This document shows, piece by piece, positions 18,259-26,300 of a stretch of DNA of 64,000 bases. Position numbers and translations under genes: made by a program. The first letter of the stretch is position 1. Every line of letters begins with the position of its first letter. Source of the DNA: SMYC01 sp963578475 (lineage in GTDB: Bacteria; Acidobacteriota; Vicinamibacteria; Marinacidobacterales; SMYC01); contig CAUZCL010000001.1 of the NCBI GenBank assembly GCA_963578475.1, positions 248,001 through 312,000 of the forward strand, in the 5' to 3' direction. The notes below the pieces were generated by a model, which searched no databases, was not told where the DNA came from, and worked only from the letters and a program-made list of their open reading frames with translations.

Positions 18259-19057
18259 AGCAGTGCTGCTCACTTTGGTACTGGCGGCGGCCACGGCCTT
18301 ACTGCCTTCGCCGCCATCCGATATGGTCTCGATCCCCGCCGGTGATTTCTGGATGGGTCGGTATCACATGTGGCTCATCGACGAGATCGGTTGGCAAACC
18401 CGCGATCGGATGGACGACCGCCCGATGCATCTCGTCTACCTCGACGCCTTCCTCATCGATCGCTACGAGGTGACGAACAGCGACTACGCGCGTTTCGTCG
18501 AAGAGGTGAGACATCGCGCGCCCTTTCATTGGCGCAAAGGGAGGGTTCCCCAAGAAAAACCCCGCATGCCGGTCTACAACGTGAGCTGGGACGACGCGGC
18601 CGCTTATTGTGCGTGGTCGAGCAAGCGTCTTCCGACGGAGGCCGAGTGGGAGAAGGCCGCACGCGGCGGGTACGAAAAACTGTCTCACCCATCGAGTAAT
18701 GGGCTCGACGATGAGCTTGCGGAAGACGCCGACGAAGGCGCGAAACCCGTCCGGCTCGCGCATTACGGCTATCCCAAAGGCCCCATCGACGTCAGCTACT
18801 ATCCGCCAAACGCCTATGGCGCCTACGACATGATAGGAAACGTCTGGGAGTGGGTCGCCGATGGCTACGAGCTCTACTACTATTCCGTGAGCCCGCGCGA
18901 AAATCCCCGCGGGCCGAAAGACGCCCCCTATAAGATCTATCGGGGTGGAAGCTGGGGCGATGTCGACGAACGTCTGCTCTCGGTCTTCTACCGCAACTTC
19001 ACGGATCCGGCGATGCGCACGAGCACGATCGGCTTTCGCTGTGCGAGCGACTCCTGA
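18251..19057 (+). CDS. SUMF1/FGE-fold exported protein
   Basis: The TTG at 18251 overlaps the DUF1501 stop. The 268-residue product has a signal peptide and the formylglycine-generating-enzyme fold: MVSIPAGDFWMGR, YLDAFLIDRYEVTNSDYARF, PVYNVSWDDAAAYCAWSSKR, LPTEAEWEKAARGG, MIGNVWEWVADGYELYYYS, YRGGSWGD and IGFRCASDS. True formylglycine synthases use two cysteines near the C-terminus. Only the one in GFRC is present here (the usual C.RYR segment reads VFYRNF), so sulfatase activation is doubtful. The fold probably has a binding or other catalytic role linked to its operon neighbours. Confidence 0.85.
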   Translation: MSKAVLLTLVLAAATALLPSPPSDMVSIPAGDFWMGRYHMWLIDEIGWQTRDRMDDRPMHLVYLDAFLIDRYEVTNSDYARFVEEVRHRAPFHWRKGRVPQEKPRMPVYNVSWDDAAAYCAWSSKRLPTEAEWEKAARGGYEKLSHPSSNGLDDELAEDADEGAKPVRLAHYGYPKGPIDVSYYPPNAYGAYDMIGNVWEWVADGYELYYYSVSPRENPRGPKDAPYKIYRGGSWGDVDERLLSVFYRNFTDPAMRTSTIGFRCASDS

Positions 19058-19068
19058 GGCGAATCCCC

Positions 19069-20001
19069 ATGAATGAACCGAAGAACCCGGAACGTCGTGG
19101 TTTCGTCAAAGCGCTCGGCGTAGCCGCGGGCGGCGCCCTGGTGCCATCGAGCACGCGCGACGATACGGCGGGCGTACGCATGCGGTCGCTCGTCTCCCGC
19201 GCAGCGCCTGTGATGTGTCCCGGGGGCTACGACGTGCTTTCGGCGAGACTCATCGAGCTGCACGGCTTCGAAGCGATGGTCGTGGGCGGAAGCGCTTGCT
19301 CGGCGTCGATGTACGGGATTCCGGATTACGGGCTCGTGAGTATCACCGAGCTGATCGAGCTCGCCGCGCGCATCGCGGGAGCGGTCGAAATCCCGGTCCT
19401 CGCCGATGCAGATGATGGCGGCGGAAGCCCATTGAACGTCTACCGAGCGATGCAAGGCTTCGAGCGTGCAGGGATCGCGGCCGTCATGATCGAAGACCAC
19501 GTCCAGGTCAAGCATGTCGGCGGCGAAGGTGAGCTCGTTCCGACGCACGTGATGGCAGACAAGGTCAAAGCCGCGGTCGACGCTCGACAGGGCGACACGA
19601 TCGTGCTTGCACGCGCCGACTCCGTCTCCGTCGGTGAGTCGGTGGAGGCCGCCATCGAGCGCGGGGTCGCTTACGCCGAGGCTGGCGCGGACATGCTTTT
19701 CTTCGCGGGCATGGCCCTCGAGGATTGCCCGCGCGCCGCCGACGCCGCACAGAAACCTTTGATGACGACGGTCCGCGATACGCCGCTCGATGTTTTGGAA
19801 CGCCAAAAGATCACTCTCGCCGTCTATGCCGCACACGCGCTGCAGCTCGCGCTCGGGGCTGCCGATCGCGGTCTCGCCGAGCTCAAGCGGAACGCGCGTA
19901 TCGACAGCTTTCGCGACCGCGCCATCGACGGCGAAACCTACTCGAAGCTTTTGAGAAGCGACGAAGAGCGGACGCGCGCGCGCGAGTATCACTTGACGTA
20001 A
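19069..20001 (+). CDS. Isocitrate lyase/PEP mutase family protein, Tat signal
   Basis: The 310-residue protein carries a Tat leader (NPERRGFVKALGVAAGGALV) followed by a PEP mutase/isocitrate lyase TIM barrel: PVMCPGGYDVLSARLIELHG, LADADDGGGSPLNVYRAM, IAAVMIEDHVQVKHVGGEGE, DTIVLARADS and AGADMLFF. The metal-binding Asp region (DADDGGG) is conserved. The catalytic Cys of lyases, normally in K-C-G-H after the EDQ motif, is replaced by VKHVGG, so a lyase of the oxaloacetate-hydrolase or decarboxylase type is more likely than isocitrate lyase. It starts 11 bases after the SUMF1-fold gene and ends the operon. Export of this fold is unusual. Confidence 0.85.
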   Translation: MNEPKNPERRGFVKALGVAAGGALVPSSTRDDTAGVRMRSLVSRAAPVMCPGGYDVLSARLIELHGFEAMVVGGSACSASMYGIPDYGLVSITELIELAARIAGAVEIPVLADADDGGGSPLNVYRAMQGFERAGIAAVMIEDHVQVKHVGGEGELVPTHVMADKVKAAVDARQGDTIVLARADSVSVGESVEAAIERGVAYAEAGADMLFFAGMALEDCPRAADAAQKPLMTTVRDTPLDVLERQKITLAVYAAHALQLALGAADRGLAELKRNARIDSFRDRAIDGETYSKLLRSDEERTRAREYHLT

Positions 20002-20024
20002 TCTCGCGAAACGGCGCACGCCTT

Positions 20025-20870
20025 CTATTCCTTGCCGAATAGTTTCTTCAAGCCCTCCCACCTCGCCTTCGGTTCGACGACGGCGCTCTCCTCGTATTCC
20101 AGGACGCGGCGAAGCACCTCGCCGTCCGGCCAGTTCTCGAATGTGTACACGAAAGGATGCGTCGACGCCCCCGCGACCGTCGATCGGACGAGCTTGTAGA
20201 AGCGCTCACCGAACGGGAGCGCCGTCGACTGCGTCCACTCCGCCCGTTCGTTTTGCGAGTGGATGGTAATCCGCGGTGCACTCGCGTTCTCGTCATAAGT
20301 GATGAGGTCGCCGGGTGCCTTTCGGTGCGCCGTCCTGAGCGGGACGGGGCGAGCTCACGCCGGATCTCGTCCATCGACTGGAATCGGCGGGAGGGTTCTT
20401 TCTCTATGGCGCGCAGGATGATGCGCTCGAGCCAAACAGGAAGCGAGGCTTTCAGGGTCGACGGCGGAAACGGCGCGCGGTTCAGGTGCTGCATGATGAC
20501 CGCCATCGCGTTCTCACCCACGAACGGGAGCTCACCCGTGAAAGCCTCGTACATGAGGACTCCGAGCAAGTAGATATCCGCGCGGCTGTCCACCCGACGT
20601 CCTTCGATTTGCTCGGGCGCCATGTATTCCGGCGTCCCCATGCCCCCCGTCTGAGTGATGCGCGTGAGGCCAACGCCTTCCGTGAATGCGAGCCCAAAAT
20701 CACACACTTTGACGTCACCCTCGCGCGTCATGAGGACGTTGGAGGGCTTCACGTCGCGATGGACGACACCGGCCTCGCATACCGCCTGAATGCCGTCGCA
20801 GAGCTGGCGTAGCAGCGGGAGCGTTGCCTCCACCTCGAGCGTTTTGCCGCGGCGAATCCTTTCCTTCATC
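20025..20870 (-). pseudogene. Ser/Thr protein kinase, 5'-truncated and frameshifted
   Basis: The remaining sequence starts in the middle of a Hanks-type kinase: KERIRRGKTLEVEATLPLLR, then HRDVKPSNVLM (catalytic loop), KVCDFGLAF (metal DFG), GTPEYMAPEQIEGRRVDSRA and RRFQSMDEIRRELA. The N-lobe with the P-loop and the ATP lysine is missing, so it cannot phosphorylate. Near 20345 the frame shifts; the other frame continues with LRTAHRKAPGDLITYDENAS, a C-terminal domain with TIHSQNERAEW, and ends ARWEGLKKLFGKE at 20025. The 5' end abuts a TrmO fragment on the other strand, marking a deletion junction. Confidence 0.75.
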
Positions 20871-20996
20871 CCCATACTCGATATCAAGCCCTATCTCTCG
20901 AGCGTGCCCGCAGATGAGCTCGAGCGCGGCTGGATTGCGGAAGTGGAGTCGCGCTCGGGACGCGGTGAAGATCGAAAGTGGTCGGATCGAGCCTAA
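20871..20996 (+). pseudogene. TrmO-like C-terminal fragment
   Basis: The plus strand encodes IPILDIKPYLSSVPADELER then GWIAEV, matching the end of TrmO/TsaA-type tRNA N6-methyladenosine-forming methyltransferases (G.P.LDIKPY...). About 40 residues remain and all upstream parts are missing, because the sequence meets the truncated kinase at about 20870. Non-functional. Confidence 0.5.
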
Positions 20997-21062
20997 TCGA
21001 TAGCCAGGTAAACCTGAAAGCTCGGCCGCTTCTCTAAATCGTCCGCATGAGGCACCGTTAGA

Positions 21063-21174
21063 ATGGCCACAGAGACACAGAGCGGCGCGACGCGACGCGC
21101 TCCACGAGCTGACCGCTCGCGGCGGAGATTTGGTTGTGGCCCGCCGCGCTGTGCCTCTGTGCTTCTGTGGCCAT
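21063..21174. repeat. Imperfect inverted repeat, 112 bases
   Basis: The arms ATGGCCACAGAGACACAGAG (21063-21082) and the complement of CTCTGTGCTTCTGTGGCCAT (21155-21174) pair with few mismatches. GC-rich inner sequences (GCGGCGCG at 21083 and CCGCCGCGC at 21141) may extend the stem. The result is a long hairpin or a small non-autonomous mobile element. No coding sequence inside is convincing. Confidence 0.6.
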
Positions 21175-21562
21175 CCCCTTTCGTTGCGGCCAGCAGGACC
21201 CAGATCAGGCCGCTCGCGGGCGGACTCGCCCTTGCAAGAGTCCGCTGCTGTGAGATACGCTATACTTTGGCGGGATGGCCAAACACATGTGGATGTGGTC
21301 CGCCTAAGCGTTACCTTCGACCGTTTCTCCTCTCTGCTCGAACACCTATCGAAGGATTAGCGCTATGCGCCTAAGCAGGTTTCTATTCAACACCTTCCTC
21401 TGATACTTCGCTATGATCACAACGTGGTACTTGCATTCCCATCGCACATGCGACAGGCTTTCTCATTCAAGCATGCAGGTTCAAATTTCGGGGGCCCCAC
21501 GGGGTCTTCCCGGAGGGGGAATCTAGCGCAACGCGCCGCATCGCTCGAAGCTCTTTGGGTCA

Positions 21563-21579
21563 CGCCGCCAGGGGCGGCG
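21563..21579. promoter_or_regulatory. Perfect GC-rich hairpin before pfaD
   Basis: CGCCGCC, loop AGG, then GGCGGCG form a 7-bp perfect stem 55 bases before the pfaD start. There is no T-run after it on either strand, so it is more likely a leader hairpin or chance structure than a terminator. Confidence 0.3.
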
Positions 21580-21633
21580 GGTTTATAGGCGAACGAACGG
21601 ACCGTCAAGCTGCGAACGAGACGCGAGAATAAT

Positions 21634-23376
21634 GTGACCGAACGCGCGACAACACGAATGCCGTCAGGCACCTTGATCCACAAGCATCGCGCTCCTGTGC
21701 TCGTTTCACAAACCGATCACTCGAGCCATATATCGTCAGGCTCCGGGGCTCCCTTGGGGTTTTGGTCGGGCTCCGCCTCTCGCGTGGACCGCAGCGAAGA
21801 GGCCGTCACGGAAGCGGTGCAGGACACCGAACGACCCGTGATCCTCATCTCGGATCGAGGCGCATATGCCCGAGTGACGGGCGGTACGGCGATTCTGGGA
21901 GCGGGTGTTCCCGACCGTGAAGCGCTTCCCATCGTGGGCTACTCGCCGGCCAATCCTCCCGAGCACCTCGGTGACCCAGGATTTCTTTCAGACCATGGAG
22001 TCCGCTACGCCTACATCGCCGGCGCCATGGCCAATGGGATCGGTTCGGTCGAGGTCGTGGAGGCCATGGGCCGCGCCGGCATGCTTGGCTTCTTCGGCGC
22101 CGCCGGCCTACCTCTCGAGGCGGTGGAAGCCGCCATCGACCGCCTGTCTCACTCCCTGGAGGGACGGCCCTACGGCTTCAACCTCATTCACAGCCCCAAC
22201 GAGCCCGACCTCGAAACTGCCGTAGCCGACCTCTACATTCGGCGCGGCGTGCACCTTGCCTCAGCCTCGGCTTATCTGGATCTCACTCTTCCTGTGGTTC
22301 GCTATCGCGTCCACGGGATTCACGAAGATCAGAGGGGTCGCATCGTGACACCGAACCGGCTCATCGCCAAGGTGTCTCGACTAGAAGTAGCCACGAAATT
22401 TTTCTCCCCACCTCCGGAACGCCTCCTGGAATCTCTCGTCGACGCGGGAGACATCACCGAGGGGCAGGCCCGTCTGGCCAAACGTATTCCCGTGGCCCAG
22501 GACATCACCGCCGAAGCCGATTCCGGCGGTCACACCGACAATCAGTCGGCCCTAGCCCTCATACCCACGCTGATAGCGCTCCGGGATCAAATTCAGGAGC
22601 GTCATGGGTACCGTCAGACCCTGCGTGTAGGAGCCGCGGGTGGCATTTCCACTCCTATTTCAGCGGCCGCGGCCCTTTCCATGGGGGCAGCCTACATCCT
22701 TACCGGCTCGATCAACCAGGCCTGCGTCGAGGCAGGTACGTCCGACATCGTCCGCAAGATGCTCGCCGACGCCGAGCAGGCCGACATAACGATGGCGCCC
22801 GCGGCCGACATGTTCGAGATGGGTGTGAAGGTACAAGTGCTCAAGCGAGGCACCATGTTCGCCATGCGCGCGCAGAAGCTCTACGAGCTCTACCGGGCTT
22901 GTGACAGTCTAGACTCGATTCCGAAGACCGATATGGCGGCGCTCGAAAAGAGCACCTTCCGAGCACCCGTGGACGTGGTGTGGACCCAGTGCCGCAACTT
23001 CTTCGCCGATCGGGACCCGGCCCAGCTGGAGCGAGCGGCGAAGGATCCCAAGCACAAGATGTCCCTCGTCTTCCGTTGGTATCTCGGCCAGTCGTCACAC
23101 TGGGCCAATGCCGGCGATCCGACCCGGGTAATCGACTACCAGATCTGGTGCGGCCCGGCCATGGGGGCCTTCAATGGATGGGTGAAAGGATCTTTCCTGG
23201 AGGAGCCGGAAGAGCGCAGCGTCGTCACCGTTGCGCTGAACATTTTGCATGGCGCCGCGCTGTTGACCCGCATCAATGCCCTTCGCAGCCAGGGCGTCCA
23301 AACACCACGCGCGTGGAGCGAGTACTTTCCGCGGCCTATTGAGCCCATTCAAGATGAGGAGCTCCGTGTCCAGTAA
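21634..23376 (+). CDS. pfaD: PfaD: enoyl reductase of the PUFA synthase
   Basis: The 580-residue product is a PfaD-type FMN enoyl reductase of the 2-nitropropane dioxygenase TIM-barrel group. Diagnostic segments include GVRYAYIAGAMANGIGSVEV, GMLGFFGAAGLPLEAVEAAI, PYGFNLIHSPNEPDLE, DITAEADSGGHTDNQSALAL, VGAAGGISTPISAAAALSMG and YILTGSINQACVEAGTSD. In PUFA synthases this protein reduces enoyl-ACP intermediates in trans. It is the first gene of the pfa-ole operon, as pfa1 is in terrestrial myxobacteria. The GTG start at 21634 follows GAGAATAAT; ATG 21658 is the alternative. The following pfaA gene begins within or just after its stop. Confidence 0.93.
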   Translation: MTERATTRMPSGTLIHKHRAPVLVSQTDHSSHISSGSGAPLGFWSGSASRVDRSEEAVTEAVQDTERPVILISDRGAYARVTGGTAILGAGVPDREALPIVGYSPANPPEHLGDPGFLSDHGVRYAYIAGAMANGIGSVEVVEAMGRAGMLGFFGAAGLPLEAVEAAIDRLSHSLEGRPYGFNLIHSPNEPDLETAVADLYIRRGVHLASASAYLDLTLPVVRYRVHGIHEDQRGRIVTPNRLIAKVSRLEVATKFFSPPPERLLESLVDAGDITEGQARLAKRIPVAQDITAEADSGGHTDNQSALALIPTLIALRDQIQERHGYRQTLRVGAAGGISTPISAAAALSMGAAYILTGSINQACVEAGTSDIVRKMLADAEQADITMAPAADMFEMGVKVQVLKRGTMFAMRAQKLYELYRACDSLDSIPKTDMAALEKSTFRAPVDVVWTQCRNFFADRDPAQLERAAKDPKHKMSLVFRWYLGQSSHWANAGDPTRVIDYQIWCGPAMGAFNGWVKGSFLEEPEERSVVTVALNILHGAALLTRINALRSQGVQTPRAWSEYFPRPIEPIQDEELRVQ

Positions 23377-23383
23377 CGGTCGG

Positions 23384-26300
23384 ATGAAACAAGAGCCCCT
23401 GGCCATTGTAGGCATGGCCTGTCTCTTCCCCAAGGCGGATGACGTTTCTGCTTTCTGGGCCAATCTCAAGAACGGTGTGGACGCCATTACCGATATTCCG
23501 TCCTCCCATTGGAACGTGAAGGACTTCTTCGACGACGATCCCAAGGCACCGGATCGCACCTATGCGCGTCGTGGCGGATTTTTGTCACCGGTGGAGTTCG
23601 ACCCCCTCGCCTTCGGCATCGCGCCCAACGACATAGAGGCCACAGACACCACCCAGTTACTGGGCCTCATGGTGGCGCAGCAGGCCTTGGAAGATGCGGG
23701 CTACGGCGAGAAAGGGAGCTTCGAGCGAGATCGGGCCAGCGTGATTCTCGGGGTCACGGGCACGCTGGAGCTGGCGATTCCTCTGGGAGCCCGTTTAGGA
23801 CACCCGTTGTGGCGACGGGCGCTGAAAGAATCCGGTATCGCCGACGACCTCGCCGAAACGGTGGTCCAAAAAATTTCCGACGGCTATGTCGGGTGGCAGG
23901 AAAACTCCTTCCCGGGACTCTTGGGCAATGTCGTGGCCGGGCGCATCGCCAACCGCCTCGATCTCGGAGGCACGAACTGCATCGTGGACGCGGCCTGCGC
24001 CAGCTCACTAGCTGCCCTCCATCTTGCCGGGATGGAGCTCGCCTCTGGGCGCTCCGACATGGTGCTCGCTGGAGGCATGGACACCTTCAACGACATCTTT
24101 ATGTATATGTGCTTCAGCAAGACGCCGGCGCTCTCGCCCACCGGCGATTGCCGCCCGTTCGACAAGTCCGCCGACGGCACGATTATCGGTGACGGCCTCG
24201 GCGTCTTGGTGCTGAAGCGATTGGCAGATGCTCGCAGAGACAAAGACACCATCCACGCAATCATCCGATCGGTGGGCTCGTCCAGCGACGGCAAGGGCAC
24301 GGCGATTTACACGCCGGCAGCCAGCGGCCAGGCCAAAGCGCTCAGAAACGCCTACGACGCGGCCGGAATCTCGCCGGAGAGCATCGAGCTCCTCGAGGCA
24401 CATGCTACAGGCACGAAGGTGGGAGATGCCACCGAGGTCGCATCTCTTTCCACGGTTTTTCGAGAAGCGATTGCTGAGGGAACATGGTGTGCCCTTGGCA
24501 GCGTCAAGTCGCAGCTTGGTCACACGAAAGCTGCCGCCGGAGTCGCGGGCGTGATCAAGGCCGCCTTGGCATTGAAACACAAGGTTCTTCCTCCCACATT
24601 GAAAGTTACCGAGCCGCTGGATGCGCTGAAGAATGGGAGCTCACCTTTCTACATCAACACGACGAAACGGCCATGGCTTTCCTCGGAGGATCATCCGAGG
24701 CGGGCCGCGGTGAGCGCCTTCGGTTTTGGCGGCACCAACTTCCACTGCGTTCTCGAAGAAGCGGACGCGGCGAAGGCGGCTCCAGACTTCGACAGCGAAA
24801 CGACTCTCCTCCCCTTTTCAGCCGACACTCGGGAGGAGCTGATCGGGGCCGCCGAGGCCTTCCCGTCGGACCGAAAAGGCTACGACCTACGAGCCCTGGC
24901 GGCCCGAGCCCGAAACTCATTCTGCCCCGAGGCCGCGCACCGGTTGATCTTGGCCATGGAGTCCACGCGTCTCGGGAAGTGTCTCGAGGGCGCGGTCACG
25001 CTCTTGAAGAGTCAGGCGGACAAGAGCTCGTGGACGACACCGGACGGGGCCTTTTACGGCACCGGAGAGCCGAAGGGATCTCTGGCCTTCCTGTTCCCGG
25101 GCCAGGGCTCTCAGTACGTGGGAATGCTCAGGGACCTGGCCTGCCAGTTCCCGGAGGTGTTGGACAGTTTGACCCGGGCCGGTAAGCGGCTAAGTGATGT
25201 CATCTATCCGCATCCCGCCTTCGACGAGCTAACGAAAGCGGTTCAAGAACGAGCTCTGCGCGCTACGGAGTTTGCGCAGCCCGCCATCGGCGCCGTATCA
25301 GTGGGTGCCCTTGGCCTCCTCCTGTTATTTGGTCTCGAGCCCGCCGCCGTCGCGGGCCACAGCTACGGTGAACTGGTGGCCCTGCACGCTGCCAAGGTGT
25401 TCGACGCTCAGACACTCAGTGTCCTTTCCATACTTCGCGGGCGGCTCATGGGCGAGGGCGACCGTGGCGCCATGCTAGCGGTGGACTGCGATGAGAGCAC
25501 GATAGAGTCCGTCGTCCAAGAGAACGAGCTCGCTCTAGTGGTGGCCAACAAGAACGCTCCAACCCAGTTCGTTCTGTCCGGTGCCACCGAAGAGATCGAA
25601 AAAGCAGTGAAGGTCTTCGAGGAGCGGGGTCTCAGATGCAAACGCCTTCCGGTCTCCGCCGCCTTTCACAGCACGCTCGTGGCCGATGCCGCGGCGCCTC
25701 TGGCCGACGAGCTTGGCCGGCTGGACTTCGCCGAGCCCCAGTGTAAGGTCTACGCCAACGTAACGGGTGAAGCCTATCCGAGCGATGCCTCGGCCATAGC
25801 AGCACTCCTGGCCGATCAACTCAGTCGCCCGGTAGAGTTCGTCAACGAGATCCGCGCTATGCACCGAGACGGCGCTCGGTTCTTTCTCGAAGTCGGCCCC
25901 GGAAGCCGGCTCACCGGTTTGGTGAAGTCGATTCTCGGGGACGAAGAACATGTAGCCCATGCCCTCGACGCTTCGTCGGGCAAGCGCTCAGGAGCCGTGG
26001 ACCTCGCCCGGACCTTAGCCCGCGCTTCGGCCTACGGCTTCCAGATCAATTGGAGTCAATGGGACACCGCAGCGTCTTCATTCGCGAACGAGGGCGAACG
26101 TAAAAAGCCCGCTCTCACGGTAGCCATCAGCGGCGCCAACTACGTAAAAAAGAAGCCGGCGTCGACGAGCCGGCCATCCCCCACCAATGCGACAGTTCCA
26201 AGACCAACGAACATGAGTAGTCAACCACCCGAAACGGTCAAGCCCCTCGAGCACCTCATCAACGGAGAAACACCTTTGCCATCCGCCGCGACCCCGGTCC

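Larger units (their letters stand above)
20997..21633. other. Leader region upstream of the pfa-ole operon
   Basis: A 637-base non-coding stretch before pfaD. It includes a long inverted repeat (21063-21174), a short frame ending TFDRFSSLLEHLSKD at 21357 that may be a gene tail, and a GC-rich hairpin at 21563-21579. The operon promoter should lie here but no confident -35/-10 pair was found. Confidence 0.4.

Noticed and set aside
18251..19057. Calling this a sulfatase-activating formylglycine synthase
   Set aside because: Only one of the two catalytic cysteines is present, and no sulfatase with a C-x-P-x-R motif is nearby.
21455..21525. A tRNA-like stretch (GGTTCAAATTTC with a nearby GCTT...AAGC stem)
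   Set aside because: The T-arm stem does not pair and no acceptor stem could be formed, so it is at best a decayed tRNA.
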